A stretch of 6,719 nucleotides of DNA, from positions 1-6,719 of the forward strand of contig JAAZVR010000059.1 in assembly GCA_018623305.1 (NCBI GenBank). Reading direction: 5' to 3'. This DNA comes from Thiotrichales bacterium (GTDB lineage Bacteria > Pseudomonadota > Gammaproteobacteria > JAAZVR01). The first letter of the stretch is position 1; each line of letters opens with the position of its first letter. The notes beneath the pieces are model-generated. The model was not told the DNA's origin. It saw only the letters and a list, made by a program, of their open reading frames with translations, and did not search any database. Below, piece after piece: positions 1 to 6,701 of this stretch. A program made the position numbers and the translations under genes.

Positions 1-482
1 GCAGTACCTGAACCGTGCCACAAGTCACCACCATCCATAGTTAGTGTATTTTGCTGGCCGCCTGCTGAATCACGCAATTGGTTCAACAATGTTTTAACGT
101 GTGCAAAACCACCCACTTTACCGTATTGCTCAGCTGCTTCTTGGAAGTTCAAGTAAGAGAATGCGTGCGCTTCTAATGTGTTTGGCTTGATACCGTATTG
201 TGCCAACAACTTGTCACCAACGATATGAGGAGCTTTACCGTATGCAGGACCCATGCCCAAGTTTACGTTTGGCTCACGGAAATAAACAGGCTTCAACTGA
301 GCGTGAGTATCCGTGATGTGCATGATACGCACGTTACCGAACTTAGGAAGGTTGTATAGTTCTTTAGCCGCGTTCGCTGCAGATGCACCGCTGTTACCAT
401 TTGAACAGCCTGGCAACATACCTGCTGCTGCAGCCATACCCATCATGTGAAAGAATTCACGACGACCTAGATTTAAAGACAT
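1..482 (-). CDS. soxB: SoxB thiosulfohydrolase, N-terminal part (cut by window edge)
   Basis: Only the first 160 codons are present. SoxB is the periplasmic di-manganese enzyme of the Sox pathway that hydrolyses the sulfone group from the SoxY-bound sulfur intermediate, releasing sulfate. The N-terminus carries a Tat signal: twin arginines R7-R8 in the string GRREFF, then a small-residue stretch rich in Ala and Met. After it comes the metallophosphoesterase/5'-nucleotidase fold with MHITDTHAQL (D58, H60) and MDGGDLWHGSG (second Asp D153), matching the metal-binding motifs of the family; the DGGDLW..GSG string is typical of SoxB rather than UshA. Cys26 in LPGC ends the signal region and could be a lipidation site, but Pro at -2 makes that uncertain. 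The ATG at 480-482 is chosen because AAGGAG (489-494) sits 6 nt upstream. No other sox gene is visible beside it; the next gene upstream is purL. Full SoxB is usually about 550-600 residues, so most of the gene lies outside. Confidence 0.93.
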   Translation of the reverse strand, partial: MSLNLGRREFFHMMGMAAAAGMLPGCSNGNSGASAANAAKELYNLPKFGNVRIMHITDTHAQLKPVYFREPNVNLGMGPAYGKAPHIVGDKLLAQYGIKPNTLEAHAFSYLNFQEAAEQYGKVGGFAHVKTLLNQLRDSAGGQQNTLTMDGGDLWHGSGT

Positions 483-538
483 ACTTAGCTCCTTAGCTAT
501 AAATTTAATTCAGTACTAATAATAAAAAAATCTTATTC

Positions 539-559
539 CACGGCATTTTAGGTGCCGTG
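539..559. repeat. Perfect 7-bp inverted repeat enclosing the soxB -10
   Basis: CACGGCA (539-545) and TGCCGTG (553-559) are perfect reverse complements separated by 7 nt. The predicted -10 hexamer of soxB occupies 545-550, so it lies almost wholly in the loop. This placement fits an operator for a dimeric repressor. Alternatively, it is the GC-rich core of a hairpin at the end of the purL transcript. The sequence alone does not decide between them, and no known regulator site was recognised. Confidence 0.6.
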
Positions 560-573
560 AAAACGAGGGTCAA
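545..573 (-). promoter_or_regulatory. Predicted sigma70-type promoter of soxB
   Basis: Read on the minus strand, TTGACC (568-573) is followed after exactly 17 nt by TAAAAT (545-550). Both are five-of-six matches to the consensus, with ideal spacing. Transcription would start near 538, giving a leader of about 56 nt before the soxB ATG. It indicates soxB can be transcribed independently of purL. No start site has been mapped; this is a pattern match. Confidence 0.7.
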
Positions 574-606
574 ATAAAGTTTTTTATGAACCCCATTAAT
601 CGGTTT

Positions 607-3600
607 TTACCCAACCCACTTACGCGCGTTACGGAACATACGCATCCAAGGACCATACTCTTCCCATTCTGCTGGATGCCATGAGTTCTGAACTGCACGG
701 AATACACGCTCTGGGTGTGGCATCATAATTGTCACACGACCATCTTCGGTCGTCATACCTGTCACACCTTCAGGCGAACCATTCGGATTCAATGGGTAGC
801 TTTCCGTTGGATAACCGTGATTATCCACATAACGCACCGCGACCATACCTTGTTTCTGAGCTTGCAAAAGATTCGCTTCTGAACCAAAGTCCGCTCGACC
901 TTCACCATGCGCAATCGCGACTGGGAATCGAGAACCTGCCATACCTTCTAGCAATACTGAAGGCGATTCAGGCAAATCAATCAATGAGAAACGGGCTTCA
1001 AATTGCTCTGACAAGTTGCGTTTGAATTGAGGCCACAATTCCGCACCAGGAATAATTGACTTCAAACTCGACAACATCTGACAACCGTTACACACACCCA
1101 AAGAGAAGGTATCTTCACGCTCGAAATACGCTTGAAATTGATCACGCGCTTGCGCATTCAAAAGAATCGATTTCGCCCAACCTTGGCCTGCACCTAATAC
1201 GTCACCGTATGAGAAACCACCACACGCGGCAAGGCCTTTAAAGTCTTCTAGTGAAATGCGACCTTCAAGAATATCACTCATGTGTACATCCACCGCCGAG
1301 AAACCTGCTTGCGAGAATGCCGCTGCCATTTCTTGCTGACCATTCACACCTTGCTCACGCAGGATTGCCACTTTCGGTTTCACACCTGTTTGAATCATTG
1401 GTGCAGCAACATTTTCATTGTGATCAAACGTCAAATCAACATTCAAACCTGGATCATTCACGTATTTAACTTGCTCGTAATACTCACGCGCTGTGACTGG
1501 GTTATCACGCGTTTTCAACATGTGATAGTTGGTACGAGACCAAGCTGCACGTGCTTTTTCACGTGGCATCTTGAAGAATTCTTTACCGTTACGCAAGAAC
1601 TTGATGTGATCGTTGTTATTACACACACCTACGATATGTGAGAACTCAGCTAAACCTGCTTCAGTCAATATTTGCATAATTTGAGCACGGTCTTTTTGAT
1701 TCGTTTGAATCACAGCACCCAACTCTTCGTTGAACATCACAGCTGCATTGTCTTCACCCAATGAATCAACATGAACACAAATACCCGTATGGCCTGCAAA
1801 TGCCATTTCAGTGATGGTTGCAAACAAACCGCCATCCGAACGGTCATGGTATGCATGAATCAAATCGGCAGAATTCATCGATTGAATCGCAGAGAAGAAC
1901 CCTTTCAACAATTCAGGATCGTCGACATCTGGGCAAACCTTGCCTGTTTCGCCGTAACACTGGGCAACAATCGAGCCACCCAAACGGTTTTGACCACACC
2001 CTAAATCAATCAACCAAAGCTCTTTCGCTTCATCGTCTTTTTTCAATACAGGTGTCAATGTTTTACGCGCATCTCGAACTTGAGCAAACGCTGTAATAAT
2101 CAACGACATTGGCGATGTCACTGATTTGTCTTCACCATCATTCCAAACGGTTTTCATCGACATCGAGTCTTTACCAACAGGAATCGCAATATCTAACGCT
2201 GGACATAATTCCATACCGATTGCATGAACCGCATCGTAAAGACCTGCATCCTCACCCGGATGTCCGGCTGCAGCCATCCAGTTCGCAGACAAAGCCAAAT
2301 CACTCAACTTCTCAACGTCTGCTGACGCCATATTGGTAATTGCCTCACCCACAGCCATACGCGCTGAAGCCGCTGGATTCAACACAGCCAATGGCGTGCG
2401 CTCACCCATCGACATTGCTTCACCGTTGTAGTTTTCATAATCAGCCAAAGTAACTGCGACATTGCTCACAGGCACCTGCCAAGGGCCAACCATTTGATCT
2501 CGAGCAACCATACCTGTAATCGTACGGTCACCAATCGTAATCAAGAACGACTTATCCGCTACCGTTGGGTTATGCAAAACACGCATCGCCGCGTCTTGCA
2601 AATCCAAACCTTCCGTTGAAAATTCTTCAAACTCAGGTGTCACAGAGGTCACATCACGGTGCATCTTCGGTGGTTTACCCAACAAAACTGACAACGGCAT
2701 ATCAATCGGCGTGTTGTTAAAATAAGAATCTTTCAACACCAAGCTTTGTTCTTTCGTCGCTGTACCGATGCACGCATACAAGCAACGCTCGCGCTCACAG
2801 ATTTCAGCAAACTGTTCCCAGTTCTCAGGCGCAATCGCCATAACGTAACGCTCTTGAGATTCATTACACCAAATTTCCATTGGCGCCATGCCTGGCTCAT
2901 CATTCGGTACATCACGCAATTCAAATTCCGCACCGCGACCCGCATCATTCACCAACTCAGGGAAAGCATTCGATAAACCACCCGCGCCTACATCGTGAAT
3001 CGACATAATTGGGTTTTTATCACCCAACCAAGTACAACGGTCGATAACTTCTTGCGCACGACGCTCCATCTCAGGGTTACCTCGCTGAACAGATGCGAAG
3101 TCCAAATCTTCACACCCTGTACCCGTATCCACTGAAGATGCGGCACCGCCACCCAAACCGATTAACATCGCAGGGCCGCCCAAAACAACCAGTTTTGCGC
3201 CCACATCGATGTCGCCTTTCAACACGTGATCGGCACGAATATTACCTAGACCACCCGCCAACATAATCGGCTTGTGATAACCACGAACGGATTCGCCATC
3301 CGATGTTTTAACCGTTTGTTCATAAGTACGGAAATAACCTGCCAGAGCAGGACGACCGTATTCATTGTTAAACGCAGCAGCGCCCAGCGGGCCTTCAATC
3401 ATAATATCCAAGGCATTAACAATACGATCAGGCTTGCCGTTATCTTGCTCCCACGCTTGCTCAAAACCTGGAATACGCAAGTTAGACACAGTAAAGCCCG
3501 TTAAACCTGCTTTCGGTTTTGAACCACGACCTGTCGCGCCTTCATCACGAATTTCACCGCCTGAACCCGTTGCCGCACCAGGGAATGGAGAAATAGCTGT

Positions 3601-4494
3601 CGGGTGGTTGTGCGTCTCTACTTTGATCTGGCAGTGAATCGGCTCTTCTGTTGCAGCGTATTCACCTGTTTCTGGATTCGGGAACCAACGCTGACCCACT
3701 TTACCTTCCATAACAGCTGCGTTATCGCTGTAAACTGACAAAAGGCCTTCTGGCGCATTGTGGTAAGTATTACGAATCATGCCAAACAATGAATGTTCTT
3801 TGTTTTCACCATCAATCGTCCAATCGGCATTGAAAATCTTATGACGACAATGCTCAGAGTTCGCCTGAGCGAACATCATCAACTCTACATCGTGCGGGTT
3901 ACGATTAAGGCCTTTAAACGCATCCACCAAATAATCAATTTCGTCATCACTCAACGCCAAACCCAATTGAGTGTTCGCCACAACCAAGGCCTCACGACCA
4001 CCGCCCAAAATATCCACTTCAGACATAGGTTTAGGTTCGTGCTTTTCAAACAAAACAGGCGCATCGTCCAAATTGGCCATAACGCTTTCTGTCATGCGAT
4101 CATGCAAAGCGGCTTGAACGGCCATTCGATCATCGTCAGATAATTCAGATGACGCCGCAACGCCCATCCAAATACCACGTTCTAAACGTGTTACTTGAGA
4201 TAAACCACAAATATGTGCAATATCCGTCGCCTTCGTTGACCAAGGAGAAATCGTGCCTAATCGCGGTGTCACCAAAAAATGATAGCCTTCTGTGTCGGGT
4301 GCCATGCATGCACCGTCCAAAAGAGACAACAATTTAGTCTGCTCTTCCGCGCTTAATTTGCCATCCACATCTGCAAAGTAAATGTATTGCGTATCTAAAG
4401 CCGTAACATGCGGCACTCGTTCTTGGATTTCTTGTAATTTTTTCGCCAAGCGAAACTCAGAAATCGCCGGTGCACCCGGAATCGTCAATACCAT
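607..4494 (-). CDS. purL: Phosphoribosylformylglycinamidine synthase (FGAM synthase, large form)
   Basis: PurL catalyses the fourth step of de novo purine synthesis in the cytoplasm: FGAR + glutamine + ATP give FGAM. At 1295 aa it is the single-chain proteobacterial form. The order is a PurS-like N-terminal domain, a linker ending in ANSEHCRHKIF (about 211-221), two AIRS-type synthase halves with HNHPTAISPFPGAATG (about 295-310), and a C-terminal class I glutaminase from about residue 1030. The glutaminase triad is complete: Cys1135 in GVCNGCQML, and His1260 and Glu1262 in PHPER, at the same numbers as I recall for E. coli PurL. The N-terminus (GAPAISEFRLAKKL) aligns with E. coli from its first residues, supporting the ATG at 4492-4494. 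That ATG follows the bamC TAA with no gap, and its AGGAG (4504-4508) lies inside bamC, 9 nt upstream. It is probably the last gene of dapA-bamC-purL. The reading frame is intact, with no PurS/PurQ split. Confidence 0.98.
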   Translation of the reverse strand: MVLTIPGAPAISEFRLAKKLQEIQERVPHVTALDTQYIYFADVDGKLSAEEQTKLLSLLDGACMAPDTEGYHFLVTPRLGTISPWSTKATDIAHICGLSQVTRLERGIWMGVAASSELSDDDRMAVQAALHDRMTESVMANLDDAPVLFEKHEPKPMSEVDILGGGREALVVANTQLGLALSDDEIDYLVDAFKGLNRNPHDVELMMFAQANSEHCRHKIFNADWTIDGENKEHSLFGMIRNTYHNAPEGLLSVYSDNAAVMEGKVGQRWFPNPETGEYAATEEPIHCQIKVETHNHPTAISPFPGAATGSGGEIRDEGATGRGSKPKAGLTGFTVSNLRIPGFEQAWEQDNGKPDRIVNALDIMIEGPLGAAAFNNEYGRPALAGYFRTYEQTVKTSDGESVRGYHKPIMLAGGLGNIRADHVLKGDIDVGAKLVVLGGPAMLIGLGGGAASSVDTGTGCEDLDFASVQRGNPEMERRAQEVIDRCTWLGDKNPIMSIHDVGAGGLSNAFPELVNDAGRGAEFELRDVPNDEPGMAPMEIWCNESQERYVMAIAPENWEQFAEICERERCLYACIGTATKEQSLVLKDSYFNNTPIDMPLSVLLGKPPKMHRDVTSVTPEFEEFSTEGLDLQDAAMRVLHNPTVADKSFLITIGDRTITGMVARDQMVGPWQVPVSNVAVTLADYENYNGEAMSMGERTPLAVLNPAASARMAVGEAITNMASADVEKLSDLALSANWMAAAGHPGEDAGLYDAVHAIGMELCPALDIAIPVGKDSMSMKTVWNDGEDKSVTSPMSLIITAFAQVRDARKTLTPVLKKDDEAKELWLIDLGCGQNRLGGSIVAQCYGETGKVCPDVDDPELLKGFFSAIQSMNSADLIHAYHDRSDGGLFATITEMAFAGHTGICVHVDSLGEDNAAVMFNEELGAVIQTNQKDRAQIMQILTEAGLAEFSHIVGVCNNNDHIKFLRNGKEFFKMPREKARAAWSRTNYHMLKTRDNPVTAREYYEQVKYVNDPGLNVDLTFDHNENVAAPMIQTGVKPKVAILREQGVNGQQEMAAAFSQAGFSAVDVHMSDILEGRISLEDFKGLAACGGFSYGDVLGAGQGWAKSILLNAQARDQFQAYFEREDTFSLGVCNGCQMLSSLKSIIPGAELWPQFKRNLSEQFEARFSLIDLPESPSVLLEGMAGSRFPVAIAHGEGRADFGSEANLLQAQKQGMVAVRYVDNHGYPTESYPLNPNGSPEGVTGMTTEDGRVTIMMPHPERVFRAVQNSWHPAEWEEYGPWMRMFRNARKWVG

Positions 4495-5229
4495 TTACTT
4501 GCTCTCCTGCTTCTGTCCTAAATAACGTGTAAAGTTCGCCAACATTAATGATTCTTTTTCAACACTGCCTTCTCTAACAACCCACTCTGGATTGCCGTCA
4601 GCGTCCTCTAATTCCTGCATACTCTGATGCGAGATTAACAAACGATGTTTTGTGTCGCTCATCGCTTCGATTTTGAATGAATACTGATCTAACCAGCCCG
4701 TCGCGTTAATTTCCATTGGATTTAAGTAACGATTAAGGAAGTTCTGTTGTTCTTTGGGAACCACAGCACCTCTTGGGCGGTATTTTGTCAGTATCTGCCC
4801 AAGCTGCGGATCTTGCGATTCAATCTCAAAATTAAGTGCTGCCAGATAATCCTGCAATGACACCCATAAAGATTGAGCGTCCATTTCCACCTCAAGCCAA
4901 CGTTGACGGTCGCTCGATTTTTGCTCGACCCCTTTAACTTGAATCAGTTTGATTTCGGAATGCACTTCTTTCTTGTCATTATTGAAAGCGAATTTTTGCG
5001 CAATCACATCGGAAAGGTCTAAATCCTGAGAATAATCCGCAGGCACTGTTAATTCAGGTGGAATCTCCAGAGGTGAAGCCAATGTGCCTTCAGTCGCATC
5101 TGAATCCTTGAAGGTCACAAGCGTTTCTTTTTCCTCTTCAGAAAAAATCTTAGGCATTTCTGGCAAGTACGAACACCCGGCCATCGGCATTAAGATTGCA
5201 GCCGTGATTAACGTTTTAATTTTATTCAT
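4495..5229 (-). CDS. bamC: BamC-like outer-membrane assembly lipoprotein, short form
   Basis: BamC (NlpB, DapX) is a lipoprotein accessory of the BAM complex that folds beta-barrel proteins into the outer membrane. The 244-aa product has a lipoprotein signal: K3 and K5, a hydrophobic stretch, and lipobox MAGC with Cys19. A proline-rich unstructured segment follows (SPLEIPPELTVP, about 52-63), the region which in E. coli lies as a lasso over BamD. Residues about 108-240 form one helix-grip domain (WLEVEMDAQSLWVSLQDYL start; a beta region and terminal helix ending near RYLG). The E. coli protein, 344 aa as I recall it, has a second C-terminal helix-grip domain, absent here. Identification rests on the lipobox, domain pattern and position directly after dapA, since sequence similarity to E. 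coli is low. The ATG overlaps the dapA stop (ATGAATAA, 8 bp) and has only a weak upstream GGGA, suggesting translational coupling to dapA. Confidence 0.88.
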   Translation of the reverse strand: MNKIKTLITAAILMPMAGCSYLPEMPKIFSEEEKETLVTFKDSDATEGTLASPLEIPPELTVPADYSQDLDLSDVIAQKFAFNNDKKEVHSEIKLIQVKGVEQKSSDRQRWLEVEMDAQSLWVSLQDYLAALNFEIESQDPQLGQILTKYRPRGAVVPKEQQNFLNRYLNPMEINATGWLDQYSFKIEAMSDTKHRLLISHQSMQELEDADGNPEWVVREGSVEKESLMLANFTRYLGQKQESK

Positions 5230-6103
5230 TGATACATCCCGCTTGTTTCAAAGCATCTTCAATTTCAGGTTGATATTGTGTTGAAAGCACGGTGAGTGGT
5301 AAGCGAATACCTTTGGTCATTCTGCCCATTCGATGCATAGCCCACTTCACTGGTATTGGATTTGCTTCCAAGAATAGTTTTGAATGCAAAGCCGCTAATG
5401 GCGCATCAATGGCTTGAGCGCGTTCCGCATCACCTTGAAGCGCAGCCTCGTAGGCATCATGCACACTTTTAGGCGCAACATTTGCTGTCACAGAAATCCC
5501 ACCATGGCCACCACGCAAGATAAACTCTACCGCTGTACCATCATCGCCACTGAATAAATCAAAATCTGCTGAGACACGACCTTTTAAATCATCCAAACGC
5601 GATAAATCACCCGTCGCATCTTTAATTCCAATGATATTTGGAATTTCAGACAAGCGTACGACCGTGTCATTCAACATATCACATGCCGTTCGCCCAGGCA
5701 CGTTGTACAACATTTGAGGAATATCCACCGCTTCAGCAATCGCTTTATGATGCAAATACAAACCCTCTTGAGTGGGCTTGTTGTAATAAGGCGTCACTAA
5801 TAGGCACGCATCCGCACCTGCTTCTTTCGCACAGCGCGTCAACTCAATTGCTTCAGACGTTGAATTCGCACCTGTGCCCGCCATCACAGGCACACGACCC
5901 GCGACCTTTTCAATCGTGTAGCGAATGACCTGACAGTGTTCTTGCGTATTTAACGTCGCTGATTCACCGGTTGTGCCGACTGATACGATGCCATCTGTTT
6001 GATTTTCAATATGAAATTCAATCACATCGCTCAAAGCATCGTAATCAACTTGCCCATCTTCTGTCATTGGCGTTACCAATGCGACAAAACTTCCACGAAA
6101 CAC
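5222..6103 (-). CDS. dapA: 4-hydroxy-tetrahydrodipicolinate synthase
   Basis: DapA condenses pyruvate with aspartate semialdehyde, the first committed step to diaminopimelate and lysine, in the cytoplasm. The 293-aa TIM barrel has the full catalytic set at E. coli numbering: Lys161 (Schiff base, in IIGIKDATG), Tyr133 and Arg138 (YNVPGRT), Thr44 (SVGTTGES) and Tyr107 (TPYYN). The allosteric lysine-site residues of the E. coli enzyme are mostly kept (Ala49, His56, Asn80, Glu84, Tyr106), but position 53 is Thr instead of His. The start is GTG (6101-6103): GGAGG (6111-6115) lies 7 nt upstream, and MFRGSFVALVTP aligns with the E. coli N-terminus MFTGSIVAIVTP. It is first in a tight unit with bamC and purL and has its own predicted promoter in the divergent region shared with bcp. 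Confidence 0.98.
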   Translation of the reverse strand: MFRGSFVALVTPMTEDGQVDYDALSDVIEFHIENQTDGIVSVGTTGESATLNTQEHCQVIRYTIEKVAGRVPVMAGTGANSTSEAIELTRCAKEAGADACLLVTPYYNKPTQEGLYLHHKAIAEAVDIPQMLYNVPGRTACDMLNDTVVRLSEIPNIIGIKDATGDLSRLDDLKGRVSADFDLFSGDDGTAVEFILRGGHGGISVTANVAPKSVHDAYEAALQGDAERAQAIDAPLAALHSKLFLEANPIPVKWAMHRMGRMTKGIRLPLTVLSTQYQPEIEDALKQAGCINE

Positions 6104-6144
6104 TCGCAGGCCTCCACAAAAAATTCTTGGTTTCTAACCTACTA

Positions 6145-6173
6145 ATCATAAATCTTCGACCTCGTGCAAGCAA
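6145..6173 (-). promoter_or_regulatory. Predicted sigma70-type promoter of dapA-bamC-purL
   Basis: On the minus strand, TTGCTT (6168-6173) and TATGAT (6145-6150) are 17 nt apart. The -10 matches five of six consensus positions, the -35 only three. The expected start near 6138 gives a leader of about 35 nt that includes the GGAGG site. This is the only good candidate between dapA and bcp on this strand, and no lysine riboswitch could fit in so short a leader. Confidence 0.55.
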
Positions 6174-6180
6174 GTTTTAT

Positions 6181-6189
6181 TGTTACACT
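6181..6189 (+). promoter_or_regulatory. Predicted extended -10 promoter of bcp
   Basis: TGTTACACT is a TGn extended -10 followed by TACACT (6184-6189, four of six consensus matches). At the expected -35 position (about 6161-6166, CTCGTG) there is no convincing element, as is common with extended -10 promoters. The start would be near 6196, about 29 nt before the bcp ATG. Confidence 0.4.
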
Positions 6190-6214
6190 TAGACCATTGA
6201 CTGTTGAGAAAAAT

Positions 6215-6218
6215 GGAG
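6215..6218 (+). promoter_or_regulatory. Ribosome binding site that sets the bcp start
   Basis: GGAG lies 6 nt before the ATG at 6225. The in-frame upstream starts, TTG at 6204 and ATG at 6213, would place this site at or after the initiation codon and lack a comparable site of their own. The ATG at 6225 also gives the family's usual length and N-terminus, so it is preferred. Confidence 0.75.
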
Positions 6219-6224
6219 ATTCAC

Positions 6225-6689
6225 ATGAGCGTAACACTAAATGAAACCGTGCCTCACTTTTCTGCACCCATGACCAGTGAGCTTACTTTTGATTTAAGTC
6301 AGTACCAAGGGCAAAAAATCGTCTTATACTTTTACCCAAAAGATAACACCCCCGGCTGTACCAACGAAAGCATTGATTTTACAGAGCACTTTAACCAATT
6401 CGTCACATTGAATACGCGTGTGTTTGGTATATCTAGAGACAGCCTTCGTAAGCATGAAAACTTTAAAGCGAAATATGCCATGCCTTTTGAGCTTATCAGC
6501 GATGAAGATGAAACTGTATGCAGTTTATTTGATGTGCTGAAAGAGAAAAGTATGTATGGAAAAAAATACATCGGCATTGAACGATCAACGTTCATCATCG
6601 ATGAAAATGGCAAACTTGTCGCTGAATGGCGTAAAGTTAAAGTACCAGGCCATGTTAACGAAGTTCTGGAAACGCTTAAATCGCTCTAA
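6225..6689 (+). CDS. bcp: Bcp-type thioredoxin-dependent thiol peroxidase
   Basis: Bcp (PrxQ group of peroxiredoxins) reduces hydrogen peroxide and organic hydroperoxides in the cytoplasm, using thiols such as thioredoxin. The 154-aa product has the active-site signature YFYPKDNTPGCT with peroxidatic Cys45, preceded by Pro38 and Thr42, and the supporting arginine Arg120 in GIERSTFIID. Position 50, the resolving cysteine in E. coli Bcp, is isoleucine. The only other cysteine is Cys99 (DETVCSLF), which has a counterpart in E. coli. The enzyme may therefore work as a 1-Cys type or form an atypical or intermolecular disulfide. It is divergent from dapA, as in E. coli, but without gcvR between them. 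The downstream gene begins 12 nt after the stop, so the two are probably cotranscribed. No terminator is seen after bcp. Confidence 0.95.
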   Translation: MSVTLNETVPHFSAPMTSELTFDLSQYQGQKIVLYFYPKDNTPGCTNESIDFTEHFNQFVTLNTRVFGISRDSLRKHENFKAKYAMPFELISDEDETVCSLFDVLKEKSMYGKKYIGIERSTFIIDENGKLVAEWRKVKVPGHVNEVLETLKSL

Positions 6690-6693
6690 GGAG
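6688..6693 (+). promoter_or_regulatory. Ribosome binding site of the gene after bcp
   Basis: AAGGAG begins within the bcp TAA stop (6687-6689) and lies 8 nt before an ATG at 6702. The overlap of stop and Shine-Dalgarno suggests ribosomes finishing bcp can feed the next start. Confidence 0.7.
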
Positions 6694-6701
6694 TCAACTC
6701 T

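Larger units (their letters stand above)
522..587 (-). terminator. Possible hairpin terminator after purL (weak)
   Basis: A purL read-through transcript could fold into a compound hairpin. The core is CACGGCA/TGCCGTG. It is flanked by an AT-rich outer stem whose arms (573-587 and 522-537) are near-complementary. A run of seven T (minus strand, 524-530) lies in the descending arm. The core stem is separated from the T run by about 9 nt, unlike a textbook intrinsic terminator, and the stem has a large one-sided bulge. It is the only terminator candidate between purL and soxB. Confidence 0.3.

Noticed and set aside
589..605. Short inverted repeat AACC...GGTT next to the purL stop, followed by T5 on the plus strand
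   Set aside because: The stem is only 4 bp, and it faces the plus strand, where no gene ends; it is not a credible terminator.
2733..2948. A 71-codon minus-strand open frame within purL
   Set aside because: It is an out-of-frame shadow of purL; its Arg/Trp/Val-rich translation matches no family I recognise.
729..4337. Several plus-strand open frames of about 60-120 codons inside purL
   Set aside because: They lie wholly antisense to an intact, highly conserved purL, give low-complexity His/Ser/Thr-rich or Cys-rich translations without domains, and overlap one another in different frames.
5638..5928. A 96-codon plus-strand open frame opposite dapA
   Set aside because: It is antisense to conserved dapA codons, with no recognisable domain and no convincing ribosome binding site.
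6204..6224. Longer bcp reading frame from TTG at 6204 or ATG at 6213
   Set aside because: The GGAG at 6215-6218 fits only the ATG at 6225, and the extra residues are absent from E. coli Bcp.
6332..6613. A 93-codon minus-strand open frame opposite bcp
   Set aside because: It is antisense to the bcp active-site region, and its translation is Ser/Phe-rich with no family match.
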